A stretch of DNA of 64,000 bases from Kumtagia ephedrae (GTDB taxonomy: Bacteria; Pseudomonadota; Alphaproteobacteria; Rhizobiales; Rhizobiaceae). The stretch spans positions 1 through 64,000 of the forward strand of contig NZ_PXYK01000012.1 in NCBI RefSeq assembly GCF_003012745.1, in the 5' to 3' direction. The notes beneath the pieces are model-generated. The model searched no databases. It saw only the letters and a list, made by a program, of their open reading frames with translations, and was not told the origin of the DNA. Each line of letters begins with the position of its first letter. Positions within the stretch are counted from its first letter, which is position 1. Below, one piece after another: positions 44,826 through 54,814 of the stretch. The translations under genes and the position numbers were made by a program.

Positions 44826-45842
44826 TCACCTGCTCGAGGAGGACGAACTTTCGCCCCAGATACCGCGCTCGCTCACCTGGATGCCGGCGGGGCCGAGAAT
44901 GACGGCGAACAGCACGGGCAGAAAGAACAGGATCATCGGCACGGTGAGCTTGGGCGGCAGCGCGGCTGCCTTCTTCTCCGCTTCGTTCATGCGCATGTCG
45001 CGGCTCTCGCTGGCCAGCACGCGCAACGCATGCCCGACGGGCGTGCCATAGCGTTCCGCCTGGATGAGCGCCTGCATCACCGACTTGACCGATTCGAGAC
45101 CGGTGCGGCCCGACAGGTTCTCGAACGCCTGGCGGCGCTCCGGAAGATAGGAGAGCTCCGCATTGGTCAGGATCAGCTCCTCGGCGAGTTCACCCGATTG
45201 CGTGCCGATCTCGTCGGCGACACGGCGCATGGCGACCTCGACCGACATGCCCGACTCCACGCAGATCAGCATCAGGTCCAGGGCATCGGGCCAGGCGCGC
45301 TGGATGGACTGCTTGCGCTTTGTCGCCTTGTTGGTGACGTAAAGCACAGGCGCATAGAAGCCCGCATAGGCGGCGGCAATTGCCACGAACACTTTTACGA
45401 AGAACGGCTGCTCCGGCATCGCGCCGAGGAAGAACAGGTAGAACAGGGCGACAGCAAAGAAGACGAAAGGCAGGACGAAGCGGAAGAACAGGAACCGGTT
45501 GAGTGGATTCTGGCCGCGGAAGCCGGCGACCTTGAGCTTGTTCAGCGTGGCCTCGTCGACCAGCGCACGCTTGAGGTCGAGCCTTTCGACGAAATTGCGT
45601 ATGCCGATCGACTGCTGCTCGCGCAGGCCCTTGCGGCGGCGGTCGGCCTCGGCCGCCAGGCGGGCCCGCTGCCTGGCGCGCAACTCGTCCCGTTCCAGCG
45701 CGACGCTCTTCATCCGCGCCCGGAGGGGATTGCCGCCGAGGGCCGGCATCACGGTGAAGATCGTCGCAAACACGGCGATGCCGACCAGAAGTGCGATCAG
45801 CAGCGAAGGATCTGTCAGGAGTCGGACGGTCTGTTCGGACAT
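44826..45842 (-). CDS. tadC: Tad pilus assembly platform protein TadC
   Basis: Inner-membrane platform protein of the Flp pilus machine, a GspF/T2SSF-family protein. The 338 residues have an N-terminal helix (15-33), a basic segment, two helices at about 125-170, and the T2SSF core (DALDLMLICVESGMSVEVAMRRVADEIG). A run of six serines precedes the C-terminal Arg. The next gene upstream, tadB, ends four bases before it. Confidence 0.92.
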   Translation of the reverse strand: MSEQTVRLLTDPSLLIALLVGIAVFATIFTVMPALGGNPLRARMKSVALERDELRARQRARLAAEADRRRKGLREQQSIGIRNFVERLDLKRALVDEATLNKLKVAGFRGQNPLNRFLFFRFVLPFVFFAVALFYLFFLGAMPEQPFFVKVFVAIAAAYAGFYAPVLYVTNKATKRKQSIQRAWPDALDLMLICVESGMSVEVAMRRVADEIGTQSGELAEELILTNAELSYLPERRQAFENLSGRTGLESVKSVMQALIQAERYGTPVGHALRVLASESRDMRMNEAEKKAAALPPKLTVPMILFFLPVLFAVILGPAGIQVSERGIWGESSSSSSR

Positions 45843-45846
45843 CCAG

Positions 45847-46863
45847 CTAGACCTCGAAATTGATCATCTGCCGCATCACCAGGATGCCGATCAGCATCCA
45901 CACAGCCGAGACGCCGAGAATGAGATTGCCGGTCGACGTGGCGAACAGCGGCATGATGTAGGTCGGGCTGGACAGGTAGACGAGGCCGGCGACGATGAAG
46001 GGCAGCGCCCCGATGATGGCGGCAGAGGCCTTGGCCTCCATCGACAGCGCCTGAACCTTGGCCTTCATCTTCTTGCGGTCACGCAGCACGCGCGAAAGGT
46101 TGCCGAGCGCCTCGGAGAGATTGCCGCCGGCCTGATTCTGGATCTGGATCACGATGCCGAAGAAGCCGGCTTCCGGGCAGGGCATGCTTTCGGGCATCCG
46201 CATGACGGCGTCGGGAATGGACATGCCGAGCTGCTGGGCTTCGACGATGCGGCGGAATTCGCTTCTGACCGGTTCGGCCGCCTCGTTGGCGATCAGCCGG
46301 ATGCCGTCGTTGAGCGGCAACCCTGACTTGACCGCGCGCACGATCACGTCGAGCGCATTCGGGAACTCGGCGAGGAAGGCCTTGACGCGGCGCGCCCGTT
46401 TGAACGACACGAACCAGCGCGGCAGGCCGAGCGCGCCGACGATGAGCAGGCCGGGCAGCAGCAAAAGCGGCAGCCCGGCGATGAAGCCGGCCGCCGTCAG
46501 CGCCAGCCCACACAGCGCCGAGTAGAGATAGAAACGTTCGATGGAGACGGTGAGGCCGGCCTGCCGCAACTGGATGCGCAGCGGCGGCCGGCGGATGTTG
46601 TTGTCCCGCACCTTCTGCTTTTCGTCGAGCTCCTTGAGCGAATCCTGCACCGACTTGCGGCGGCGGGCCGCTTCGGCGGCGCGGTCGCGAGACGCCTTGA
46701 CGACCGAGCGGTCGGTTTCAGCACGCTTGATCGTGTCGAGCCGCCGGTCGGCCTGCTTCTCGTCGGCGATCCGGTTGAACAGGAAGGCATAGGCGACGGC
46801 CCCGGCGCTGACGCCGGCGAGCGCGATGAAGACCAGCAGGGTGGAGTCCAGACCGAACATCAT
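45847..46863 (-). CDS. tadB: Tad pilus assembly platform protein TadB
   Basis: Partner of TadC in the inner-membrane platform. The 338 residues include helices at the N-terminus (8-28) and at about 117-150, a T2SSF core (FPNALDVIVRAVKSGLPLNDGIRLIANEA), and terminal helices. Two ATGs overlap the cpaF stop (46863 and 46860), so translation is coupled. Confidence 0.92.
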   Translation of the reverse strand: MMFGLDSTLLVFIALAGVSAGAVAYAFLFNRIADEKQADRRLDTIKRAETDRSVVKASRDRAAEAARRRKSVQDSLKELDEKQKVRDNNIRRPPLRIQLRQAGLTVSIERFYLYSALCGLALTAAGFIAGLPLLLLPGLLIVGALGLPRWFVSFKRARRVKAFLAEFPNALDVIVRAVKSGLPLNDGIRLIANEAAEPVRSEFRRIVEAQQLGMSIPDAVMRMPESMPCPEAGFFGIVIQIQNQAGGNLSEALGNLSRVLRDRKKMKAKVQALSMEAKASAAIIGALPFIVAGLVYLSSPTYIMPLFATSTGNLILGVSAVWMLIGILVMRQMINFEV

Positions 46864-48347
46864 TCCGCCCGCTTTTCCATCGCCTCGAGCGCGGTGGCGA
46901 GGCGATGCTCCTCGCCGAAATAGCGGGCGCGCTCCCAGAAATGCGGGCGTCCGATGCCCGTCGACATATGCTCGCCGATCAGCCGTCCCTGGGCATCCTC
47001 GCCCTTGAGATTATAGACCACCAGATCTTGGGTGATGATGACGTCACCCTCCATGCCGACCACCTCGGTGATGTGGGTGATGCGGCGAGAGCCGTCGCGC
47101 AGGCGCGCCGCCTGGATGATGACGTCGATCGAGCCGACGATGATCTCGCGCACGGTCCTCTGCGGCAGCGAATAGCCGCCCATGGCGATCATCGATTCCA
47201 TGCGGTTGAGGCATTCGCGCGGGCTATTGGAGTGAATGGTGCCCATCGAGCCGTCATGGCCGGTGTTCATGGCCTGCAGCAGATCGAACACTTCCGGCCC
47301 GCGCACCTCGCCGACGATGATGCGCTCGGGGCGCATGCGCAGGCAGTTGCGGACCAGGTCGCGCATGGTGACCTCGCCCTCGCCCTCGAGATTTGGCGGC
47401 CGGGTTTCGAGACGCACCACATGCGGCTGCTGAAGCTGCAGCTCGGCGGAGTCCTCGCAGGTGATGACGCGTTCGTCACGGTCGATATAATTGGTGAGGC
47501 AGTTGAGCAGCGTCGTCTTGCCGGAGCCGGTGCCGCCGGAGATGAGGATGTTGCAGCGAACCCGGCCGATGATCTTGAGAATCTCGGCGCCGTGGGGAGA
47601 GATCGCGCCGAATTTCGTGATCTGGTCGAGCGTGAGCTTGTCCTTCTTGAACTTGCGGATGGTCAGCGCAGTGCCGTCGATCGACAGCGGCGGCGCGATC
47701 ACGTTGACGCGCGAGCCGTCGGGCAGGCGGGCATCGCAGATCGGCGAAGATTCGTCGACGCGGCGGCCGACCTGGCTGACGATGCGCTGGCAGATGTTGA
47801 GAAGCTGCTGGTTGTCGCGGAAGCGGACGCCGGTCTGCTCGACCTTGCCGTTGACCTCGATGTAGACGTTCTTGGCGCCGTTCACCATGATGTCGGCGAT
47901 ATCGTCGCGGGCGAGCAGCGGCTCCAGGGGGCCGAAGCCAAGCACATCGTTGCAGATGTCCTCGAGCAATTCCTCCTGCTCGGAGATCGACATCACGAAA
48001 TTCTTGATCGCGATAATGTCGTTGACGATGTCGCGGATCTCTTCGCGGGCGCTGTCGGGGTCGAGCTTGGCAAGCTGCGACAGGTCGATCGTATCGATCA
48101 GCGCGGAGAAGACCTGGCTTTTGGTGTCGTAGTAGGTCTCGCTCCGTTCGCGCTGCGCCCGCCGCGGTTCAGCGGGAGGCGTCGACACCTCCGGACGCCT
48201 GGGTGCGAGCACCGCCGGGCCTGCATCGGGCTGACGCGGCGTCAGCGTCGCCGTCGCGCCGGCCGCCGGTGCCATCGGCATCGGAGGGGGAGCGCGGAAC
48301 TCGGGCGTCGTCCTCGTCCCGTCGTCGTTGCCTCTTCTACCGAACAT
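46860..48347 (-). CDS. cpaF: Pilus assembly ATPase CpaF (TadA)
   Basis: Secretion ATPase that powers assembly of the Flp pilus. The 495 residues have a low-complexity Pro-rich N-terminus (to about 65), then the CpaF domain: [18 protein letters not shown], Walker [15 protein letters not shown], the Asp box, and Walker B region [26 protein letters not shown] with the His box. It starts 28 bases after cpaE. Confidence 0.95.
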   Translation of the reverse strand: MFGRRGNDDGTRTTPEFRAPPPMPMAPAAGATATLTPRQPDAGPAVLAPRRPEVSTPPAEPRRAQRERSETYYDTKSQVFSALIDTIDLSQLAKLDPDSAREEIRDIVNDIIAIKNFVMSISEQEELLEDICNDVLGFGPLEPLLARDDIADIMVNGAKNVYIEVNGKVEQTGVRFRDNQQLLNICQRIVSQVGRRVDESSPICDARLPDGSRVNVIAPPLSIDGTALTIRKFKKDKLTLDQITKFGAISPHGAEILKIIGRVRCNILISGGTGSGKTTLLNCLTNYIDRDERVITCEDSAELQLQQPHVVRLETRPPNLEGEGEVTMRDLVRNCLRMRPERIIVGEVRGPEVFDLLQAMNTGHDGSMGTIHSNSPRECLNRMESMIAMGGYSLPQRTVREIIVGSIDVIIQAARLRDGSRRITHITEVVGMEGDVIITQDLVVYNLKGEDAQGRLIGEHMSTGIGRPHFWERARYFGEEHRLATALEAMEKRAE

Positions 48348-48375
48348 GACTTTTCTGCCGTTACGCTGCGGAGGA

Positions 48376-49659
48376 TCACTTCTTCTTCAGCTTGAGCTTG
48401 CCGATGATGCCGGAAAGCCCCGGCTTCGCCCGCGGCTTGATCTCGCTGCGGCCTGTCAGCACATGCGCGATCTCGCGGATAGACTGGACGATCGGGTGCT
48501 TGGCGTCCATTTCCCCGAGCATGCGGCCGTTGTTGGCCGCATTGCCGAAGAGCTGCGGATCGAAGGGTATGACGCCCACCGGCACCACGCCGAGCGGATC
48601 GGCGAAATCGTTGATCGATATCTCCGAGCGCTTCGGCACCCCGGCCTGGTTGATGATCAGCTTCGGCGGGGCGTCGTTCGGCCGCGTCTTCTTCAGCATG
48701 TCGACCAGGTTCTTGGTGTTGCGCAGGTTGGCGAGCTCAGGCGTGGCGGTGATCACCACGTCGTCGGCCTGCATCAGCGTCTGCTTGCTCCAGCCGGTCC
48801 AGACATGCGGCACGTCGAGCACGAGCAGCGGCGCGCTGCGCTGCGCCGTCTCGATGATCTGCTTGAAGGCATCCGCCTCGAAGTCGTAGACCCGATCCAG
48901 CGTCGACGGCGCAGCCAGCAGCGACAGCCGTTCGGCGCACTGGGCGAGCAGTCGATCCAGATAGACCTCGTCGATGCGCTCCGGCGAGAACACGGCCTCG
49001 GCCATGCCTTGAGCCGGGTCCTGGTCGAAATTGATGTTGGCGGTGCCGAAGGCCAGATCGAGGTCGGCGACGACAACCTCGGAACTGAACAGGTTCGACA
49101 TCGCCCATCCGACATTGTGGGCTATGGTGGAGGAGCCGACACCGCCCTTCGCACCGATGAAGGCGATCGACCGGCCGATCGGTTCGGCCGAGGGATCGAC
49201 GAAGATTCCGGAGATCACGCCGAGGATATCGGCGAGCGAAATCGGCGCGACCATATACTCCGAGATGCCCGACTTGATCAGGTCGCGGTACAGCGACACG
49301 TCGTTGTAATGGCCGATCACCACCACCTTGGTGCTTGGGTCGCAGCATTCGGCGAGCTGGCCGAGGCTTTCCAGCAGCGGACGGGGCTCGCTGCGCGACT
49401 CGACGATGATCAGGTTGGGCGTCGGCGCACTCTGATAGAAGTCGACGGCGGTGGGTATGCCGCCCATGTGGATCTTGACATGCGCCTTGGCCATCCGCCG
49501 GTCCAGGCTCGCCCGCTCGACCGGCACGGCGATGCCGTCCGTCTCGCAGAATGCCTGAATCGAGATGCGCGGTACCGGACGCAGCGCATGCAGCTCGGAA
49601 ATGTCGCGCTCCATCGCGCTGCCCGGATCGAGCTCTGAGTCGTAAGCCAGAGTGCCCAT
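48376..49659 (-). CDS. cpaE: Pilus localisation protein CpaE (TadZ)
   Basis: MinD/ParA-like protein that places the Tad pilus machinery in the cell. The 427 residues begin with a receiver-like domain (about 70-185) and continue into the ATPase-like domain with GAKGGVGSSTIAHNVG, where the usual Walker Lys is Ser, as in other CpaE proteins. A Lys-rich tail (KLKLKKK) may bind membrane or DNA. I chose ATG 49659; the frame is open further but without similarity. It starts 14 bases after cpaD. Confidence 0.9.
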   Translation of the reverse strand: MGTLAYDSELDPGSAMERDISELHALRPVPRISIQAFCETDGIAVPVERASLDRRMAKAHVKIHMGGIPTAVDFYQSAPTPNLIIVESRSEPRPLLESLGQLAECCDPSTKVVVIGHYNDVSLYRDLIKSGISEYMVAPISLADILGVISGIFVDPSAEPIGRSIAFIGAKGGVGSSTIAHNVGWAMSNLFSSEVVVADLDLAFGTANINFDQDPAQGMAEAVFSPERIDEVYLDRLLAQCAERLSLLAAPSTLDRVYDFEADAFKQIIETAQRSAPLLVLDVPHVWTGWSKQTLMQADDVVITATPELANLRNTKNLVDMLKKTRPNDAPPKLIINQAGVPKRSEISINDFADPLGVVPVGVIPFDPQLFGNAANNGRMLGEMDAKHPIVQSIREIAHVLTGRSEIKPRAKPGLSGIIGKLKLKKK

Positions 49660-49673
49660 GGATCGCCCCGTCC

Positions 49674-50411
49674 TCAGTATTCGATCTCGCGCGTCGGCTC
49701 GTCGGCCCACACCGGTGCGTTGCGGTAGTCGTCGATGACGACGCTGCGCCGCTCGGCATCGACCTCCGTCGTCTTGCGCGGCCCGAGCAGGTCGGCGGGA
49801 TTCTCGAGTTGCGCGGCAAGGTTGTTCTGGTAGGAACAGCCGAAATTGGCGTAGTGCTTGTTCTCGCTGGTCTCGCCGAGATCCGCGGGCCAGCGGCCGC
49901 ATTTGTTGGTCTGCGCCGTGATCGCCGTGTAGCTCACCCGCACCGGCGCCGAGACTTCGGCCGCACCGGCCTGGTAGGACGAGATCATGATCCGGCTGGC
50001 CGGCACGCCCTGCTTCTTAGCGTAATGCGCAAAAGCGCTTCCGGCCTCGGAAGCGGCGACCTGGTTGGCCGAGCCCACCGGAACCAGGATGGTCAGCGGC
50101 GGCGCGGCGCTGCGGTCGTAATTGTCGAGGAAGCCGCCGAGCGCCACCCGCTGCGTATTGGTCATGCCGCGGTCGCTGGCGCCGACCGGCAGGTCGATCA
50201 CCTGCTCCTTCTCGGCGATCACGATCGGGTGGTTGGTCCGGTAGTCGTCGGGCACGGAGCCCACCGTCACGCTGTCGGTCCTGGCGGCGCAACCGGCCAG
50301 CAGGGCAGCGGCGAGCGTGGCGGCAAGCACGGTAGCCGGCCTGCGCATGATGCGGATCGGGACGGGTCGCGGCGCCGCGAGGGGAGCCGTCCTGGAGGTC
50401 TTCTCGATCAT
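49674..50411 (-). CDS. cpaD: CpaD family pilus lipoprotein
   Basis: Outer-membrane lipoprotein of the Tad machinery. The 245 residues have a lipoprotein signal after a charged N-terminus (lipobox LAGC), then the CpaD domain with NHPIVIAEKEQVIDLPVG and CGRWPADLG, NFGCSYQNNLAAQLENPADLLGPR. I chose ATG 50411 since GGGGGA lies just upstream; a GTG at 50429 overlaps the cpaC stop. Confidence 0.9.
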   Translation of the reverse strand: MIEKTSRTAPLAAPRPVPIRIMRRPATVLAATLAAALLAGCAARTDSVTVGSVPDDYRTNHPIVIAEKEQVIDLPVGASDRGMTNTQRVALGGFLDNYDRSAAPPLTILVPVGSANQVAASEAGSAFAHYAKKQGVPASRIMISSYQAGAAEVSAPVRVSYTAITAQTNKCGRWPADLGETSENKHYANFGCSYQNNLAAQLENPADLLGPRKTTEVDAERRSVVIDDYRNAPVWADEPTREIEY

Positions 50412-50425
50412 GGCTCGTCCCCCGA

Positions 50426-52045
50426 TCACTTGTAGATGTAGCCGACCATGCCGTGGTAGCGGCCGTCGGGCTTGTCCGTCTTCATGGTCCCGTAGACGCG
50501 GTTGATGCGGCCGAGGAACATGCCCGCGCCGTCGCTGGCGGGGTTGAAATTGTCGTCCGGCTTGGCGAGCGCGGCACGCGCCACCGGCTTGCTCAGATAG
50601 GGCGTGATCAGGATCACCAGCTCCGTCTCGTTGCGCACGAAGTCGCGGCTGCGGAACAGCGTGCCCAGCACGGGTATCTTGGAAAGCCCGGGCACGCCCT
50701 GCACGGCCTGCCGGACATCGTCGCGCACCAGGCCGGCGATCATCATCGAGCCGCCGGACGGCAGCTCGACGGTGGTGTCGGCAAGCCGCTTGCGGATGGA
50801 AATGAGATTGGTGCCCGGCAGATTCGTGCGCGGCTCGAAGATGCCTCCGAACAATCCCGGATTCTTGGCGGGCGGGCCACCGGGGGCGGTGACCGATCCT
50901 TCGGTGGTCGGCTCGGATACCGAGGTGCGCACCTTCAGGCTGATCCGGCCCGGCGAGAGCACCACCGGCAGGAATTCGAGGCCGATGCCGTATTCCAGCT
51001 TCTCGATCTCGTAGGTCACCTGGCCGGTCTCGTTGTCGTCAGACACGTTGCTTGAGCGGCCCGTGACCAGGTTGAACTCGCCGCCGACCCTGAAAGTCGC
51101 CTTCTCGCCCGAGACCGCCGTCAGCGTCGGCTCGGCCAGCGTCTTCATCACGCCGGCCTGCTCCATCGCATTGACATAGGCGTCGATCGCCGATGTCCCG
51201 AGCGCGAAGCCGGAGGCAGAGAGTGGCGCGCCGAGGCCGAAGGAGTTCTCGGCGATGGCGCCCCAGCTGATGCCGTTGCTGTCGCCGCCGGCGATCAGGT
51301 TGACGCCGAGCTGCTTCATGACCGTGCGGCTGACCTCGGCCACGGTAACCTTGAGCGTGACCTGGTCCTCGCCGATGATCTTCAGCAGGTTGACGATCCG
51401 GCTCACCCGGCGTTCAGAATCCGGGTTGTTGATGTCGACGCCGCTGTCGCTCGACCCGCCCGAGGCCGTCTGCGAATACTGGCCGGTCGTCGCCTCACCG
51501 CCGCTGACGAAGATGGTCGCGAGCTCCGCCGCGCGCTTGGCGTCCAGGGGCGTCTCGACCGTGCCGGTGAGCACGACGTTGTCGTTGAGCAGCTCGACGG
51601 TGACGTCGGACGTCGGCAGGAAGCGCTTGATGTAGCCTTCCAGCCCCGCGACATCGCGTTCGATCTGCAGGTCGAGATTGGCGATCTGCTCGCCGTTGGG
51701 CCCGAAGACGAAGATGTTGGTCTGGCCGACCGCCTTGCCGAACAGGTAGATGCGGCGCGCCGTGCGGGTCACCGCGTCGGCGACCGCCGGATTGGCGACC
51801 AGGATGTCGTAGGCATCGGTCGGCAGGTCGATGACGATCGACTTGTTGAGGCCGAGCTTGATCGGCTCGCTGCTGCTGCGCGACGGGCCGACCTCGACGC
51901 GGCCGGATCCCGCCTGCGCCGCCATGGGCGGCATGACCGTACCCGCCAGCACCGCAAGCGCCACGGCAAGCGCTGTCGCATTCCTGAGAACCCGCTGCGA
52001 GGCGCGGCGCCCCGTCATCGGCCGAGACACGGCGTCCGCTCTCAT
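50426..52045 (-). CDS. cpaC: Tad pilus secretin CpaC (RcpA)
   Basis: Outer-membrane secretin that forms the exit pore for the Flp pilus. The 539 residues have a signal peptide (cleavage near residue 45 after AAQAG), an N-terminal pilus domain (KSIVIDLPTDAYDILVANPAVADAV), a BON-like segment, and the secretin domain (VLSPGRISLKVRTSVSEP and GSMMIAGLVRDDVRQAVQGVPGLSKIPVLGTLF). It overlaps cpaB by four bases. Confidence 0.93.
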   Translation of the reverse strand: MRADAVSRPMTGRRASQRVLRNATALAVALAVLAGTVMPPMAAQAGSGRVEVGPSRSSSEPIKLGLNKSIVIDLPTDAYDILVANPAVADAVTRTARRIYLFGKAVGQTNIFVFGPNGEQIANLDLQIERDVAGLEGYIKRFLPTSDVTVELLNDNVVLTGTVETPLDAKRAAELATIFVSGGEATTGQYSQTASGGSSDSGVDINNPDSERRVSRIVNLLKIIGEDQVTLKVTVAEVSRTVMKQLGVNLIAGGDSNGISWGAIAENSFGLGAPLSASGFALGTSAIDAYVNAMEQAGVMKTLAEPTLTAVSGEKATFRVGGEFNLVTGRSSNVSDDNETGQVTYEIEKLEYGIGLEFLPVVLSPGRISLKVRTSVSEPTTEGSVTAPGGPPAKNPGLFGGIFEPRTNLPGTNLISIRKRLADTTVELPSGGSMMIAGLVRDDVRQAVQGVPGLSKIPVLGTLFRSRDFVRNETELVILITPYLSKPVARAALAKPDDNFNPASDGAGMFLGRINRVYGTMKTDKPDGRYHGMVGYIYK

Positions 52046-52845
52046 TTCCTCGCTCCCACTTCGGAGACTTCGCCGGATTTGATCAACCGCACGGTGCTGC
52101 GCTTGCCGTTGCCCGAGACCAGGTAGTCGGCCTCGCCATCCGGCACCTCCTGCGCGTCGGCGACGGAACGCAGGGCCAGCGTCAGGCGATCGGCCATCTG
52201 CTGGGCGACGGTGATGATCTCCGCCTGCTGCGGCGTCAGCTCGAGCGTCGCGGTTTCGCCGACCTTCACCTTCTTGCCGTCCTCGTCCTCCTGGATGGTC
52301 TGGTCGATGGCCAGAACCTTGATGTTCTTCAGGATGGTCTCGGTGACGAAGCCGGTGGCGGTGGCCTTGTCGGACCGCCGGGTCATGATGACGTCGACAA
52401 AGTCGTTGGGCAGGATGAAGCCGCCGGCGGAGGTGTCGGCGGAAATCTGCGTCGCTATGGCGCGGCGGCCGGACGGCAGCACCGAGGACATGAAGCTCTG
52501 GCCTTCGCCGACCAGCTTGGAGCGGCGCAGCGGCTCGCCGCCATAGATCGGCACACGGGCTATGCCCGTCCGCAACTTCTCCATGGCATCGGGCTCGGCA
52601 TTGCGGGTTATGAAATTCTCGTTGATGCCGGCGCTGGGCCAGTCCTGCCAGGAGAGTTGGTCGCCGATACCGGCGCCCATCGGTACGTCGCCGGAAACCA
52701 CAAGCACCTGGGTCGTGGAGATCGACGGCGTCTCGGATTCGACGATGACGGCCGGCAAGGGCGCCGTCATGTTCTTGGCAACCCAACCTGCTCCGCCCGC
52801 CGCCACGGCGGCGACGCCCAGAATGATAAGCCGCGATGCAGCCAT
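52042..52845 (-). CDS. cpaB: Pilus assembly protein CpaB (RcpC)
   Basis: Periplasmic protein anchored by an N-terminal helix that stabilises or modifies the secretin. The 267 residues contain an SAF domain (about 45-120: TTQVLVVSGDVPMGAGIGDQLSWQDWP) and the RcpC domain (GFILPNDFVDVIMTR). I chose ATG 52845, which places a helix directly at the start (MAASRLIILGVAAVAAGGAGWV). About 174 bases separate it from cpaA. Confidence 0.9.
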   Translation of the reverse strand: MAASRLIILGVAAVAAGGAGWVAKNMTAPLPAVIVESETPSISTTQVLVVSGDVPMGAGIGDQLSWQDWPSAGINENFITRNAEPDAMEKLRTGIARVPIYGGEPLRRSKLVGEGQSFMSSVLPSGRRAIATQISADTSAGGFILPNDFVDVIMTRRSDKATATGFVTETILKNIKVLAIDQTIQEDEDGKKVKVGETATLELTPQQAEIITVAQQMADRLTLALRSVADAQEVPDGEADYLVSGNGKRSTVRLIKSGEVSEVGARK

Positions 52846-53019
52846 ATTCCAAAACCCCGCGCTCGGCACCCCATTCAGCCGAGACGCAGGTTGCAGCGCC
52901 AATCGTCAAATTACGGTTAACGCTCTACCAACAATTGTGATTAATTTTCCGTTGCGCTTCGACCGTGCGGCAAAGTCCGCGCAAGCGACCGACGGGTCAA
53001 GCCTGACGATCCCGCTCCT

Positions 53020-53538
53020 TCAGCCGGTCAGCCTTGTCACCGCCCAGGCCATCAGCGGCGCGTGCGGATAGGTGAGCAGGCCGCCGATGCCGAGGGCAAT
53101 GCCATAAGGCACGCCGGCCTTGCTGTCGGCGATATTGCGCAGGAACATGTTGTTGCCGGTGTAGACCGACAGCGCCGACCCGCGGAAGCTCAGTATGCCG
53201 AGCGTCAGCACGCCGCCGACCACGGCCGAGATCGCCAGATACTGCGCCAGGGGAAAGCCCATGCCCATGTAGAGAGCCGTCGCCGCCATCAGCTTGGCGT
53301 CCCCTCCCCCCATGGCGCCCATGGCGAAAAGACCGAACCCGGCAATCAGCACCGTCAGGCCGGCGGAGAAATGCCAGCCATAGGTCGTCCAGTCCATGCC
53401 GGTCAGCGGCGCGACGACGGCGAAGGTCGCGACGAGCACAAGTGACACACGGTTGGCAATCGTCATGGAAAGCAGGTCGGAAACCGCCGCGAAGACCATA
53501 CAGAACGGGAACACGACGAAGATCAGAGCTTCCAGCAT
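53020..53538 (-). CDS. cpaA: Prepilin peptidase CpaA (TadV)
   Basis: Inner-membrane aspartyl protease that removes the leader of Flp prepilin and of TadE-like pseudopilins. The 172 residues have about five helices and both catalytic Asp: one in AAVSDLLSMTIAN and one in GMGGGDAKL (here AMGGGDAKL). The short form lacking the methylase domain is typical of TadV. It lies about 180 bases downstream of flp with a terminator between them. Confidence 0.92.
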   Translation of the reverse strand: MLEALIFVVFPFCMVFAAVSDLLSMTIANRVSLVLVATFAVVAPLTGMDWTTYGWHFSAGLTVLIAGFGLFAMGAMGGGDAKLMAATALYMGMGFPLAQYLAISAVVGGVLTLGILSFRGSALSVYTGNNMFLRNIADSKAGVPYGIALGIGGLLTYPHAPLMAWAVTRLTG

Positions 53539-53639
53539 ACGTGCATTCCGATTTCAGCCGATTTCAAGATAGTTTTGCCGCGTTAAGCGGCAATAAAGTC
53601 GATCCGATAAATTGGACGATCACGACTCATGAAAAATCA

Positions 53640-53667
53640 TGAAAGAGGCCGCTCGCAGGGAGCGGCC
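53640..53667 (-). terminator. Intrinsic terminator downstream of flp
   Basis: On the minus strand, GGCCGCTC (53660-53667 and 53647-53654 paired) forms an 8-bp stem with a 5-base loop, followed by TCTTTCATGATTTTTC. It sits between flp and cpaA and should make flp mRNA more abundant than the machinery mRNA. Confidence 0.72.
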
Positions 53668-53720
53668 CTTCCGTTGGTCGGCTTGCAGTCAGATCAATCG
53701 CCTGTCTGCCTCTTTCGGCA

Positions 53721-53906
53721 TCACGGAGCCGGCGCTGCCGCAGGCTTCAGCTTATTGGCGATTTCTTCGAGCTTGAGGTTGACGTTGGTACCGAGCAAGC
53801 CCGCACCGGTGATGATGGCTAGCGCGATGAGAGCGGCGATCAGACCGTATTCGATGGCGGTCGCGCCGGATTCGTCCTTCACAAAACGTGCAAACAGCTT
53901 CGACAT
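53721..53906 (-). CDS. flp: Flp family type IVb prepilin
   Basis: Major pilin subunit of the Tad pilus. The 61 residues have a short charged leader, the processing and Flp motif ESGATAIEYGLIAALIALAIITG (cleavage after Gly), and an Ala/Pro-rich end. The ATG at 53906 has AAGGG upstream; a longer reading to 53927 would lengthen the leader. It heads the cluster and is divergent from the other three pilus genes. Confidence 0.93.
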   Translation of the reverse strand: MSKLFARFVKDESGATAIEYGLIAALIALAIITGAGLLGTNVNLKLEEIANKLKPAAAPAP

Positions 53907-54258
53907 GACAGAGACCCTTAACTCCACGTGTTACAGCACTTCCGTCAACTGTTCTCGGGGTTGATCGGATGACCGGCAATCTACGCAGCAGCCCTTTCGA
54001 TGCGCTTAACGAACACCCTTACCGAAACCTTGCCGTCGTCTCCGCGATCCTGTGGTTAATCATTCCAAAAACAGAAAACTTTAATAAAAGTCGAAATTAC
54101 CTGCGGATCAGGCAAGAACTTCAAGGGCTCCGGCTGCGCATCGCGCTTCTGCGGCTGCCACCGCCCATCGGGCTCGTCCGGGCGGCATGGCCGGCTTAAC
54201 CGGCGATTCACCAATATCGTTCATCTTCGTGAAAGTGCCCGTCCACCGGAGAGCCGAG
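53907..54258. other. Divergent intergenic region of the pilus locus
   Basis: About 350 bases between flp and the divergent CpaC-N-like gene. An AT-rich island runs from about 54045 to 54110 (GTGGTTAATCATTCC and AACTTTAATAAAAG). On the minus strand a TTGACG lies about 55 bases ahead of flp, but a convincing -10 is missing. Short open frames here do not look coding. Confidence 0.35.
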
Positions 54259-54687
54259 ATGGCCGTAACGAAGACCTGTTCCCGTCTGCTCGGCGCGCTC
54301 GCGGCGCTGGTGCTGACCGCGACCGCCGCGGCTCATGCCGAGGGCGGAATCGAAGTGGTGATGAACCAGGCCAAGATCGTCAAGCTGGCGCGGGCCGCCG
54401 ACACGATCGTGGTCGGCAACCCGCGGATCGCCGATGCCGCCGTCCAGGACGCCACCACCATCGTGCTGACCGGCAAGGGATTCGGCGTCACCAACCTGGT
54501 CGTTCTCGACGAGGCCGGCAGCCCGATCGTCGACGAGCAGATCGTCGTCACGCGCCAGACCGCAAACTCCGTGCGCGTGTACAGGCGTGCCGACATCCAG
54601 ACGCTTTCCTGCGCGCCGTTCTGCGAGGGCTCCTACAAATCGGCTGCCGAGTACACCTCGGAAGCCGAAATCTCGGCGGGGCCATAA
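54259..54687 (+). CDS. Pilus assembly protein, CpaC N-terminal-like domain
   Basis: Secreted protein of 142 residues: a signal peptide (cleavage near AAHAEG, residue 29) and a T2SS/T3SS pilus N-terminal domain (VMNQAKIVKLARAADTIVVGNPRIADAAVQDATTIVLTGKGFGVTNLVVLD), like the start of CpaC but without a secretin domain. Two Cys near the end (CAPFC) could form a disulfide. The ATG at 54259 follows GGAGAGCCGAG. It probably helps the secretin or binds its periplasmic ring. It is divergent from flp and followed by two TadE genes. Confidence 0.82.
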   Translation: MAVTKTCSRLLGALAALVLTATAAAHAEGGIEVVMNQAKIVKLARAADTIVVGNPRIADAAVQDATTIVLTGKGFGVTNLVVLDEAGSPIVDEQIVVTRQTANSVRVYRRADIQTLSCAPFCEGSYKSAAEYTSEAEISAGP

Positions 54688-54814
54688 ATTCGCGCCAGGC
54701 ATGCCCCGTTAGCGGGACGTGAATGCAGGCATCGCGATTTTAACGATCGCCAAAACGGCGGATCAACAAGTTTCGTCTAGGTTGCCGCCGAACATGTGGG
54801 GCATGGGGCGGATC

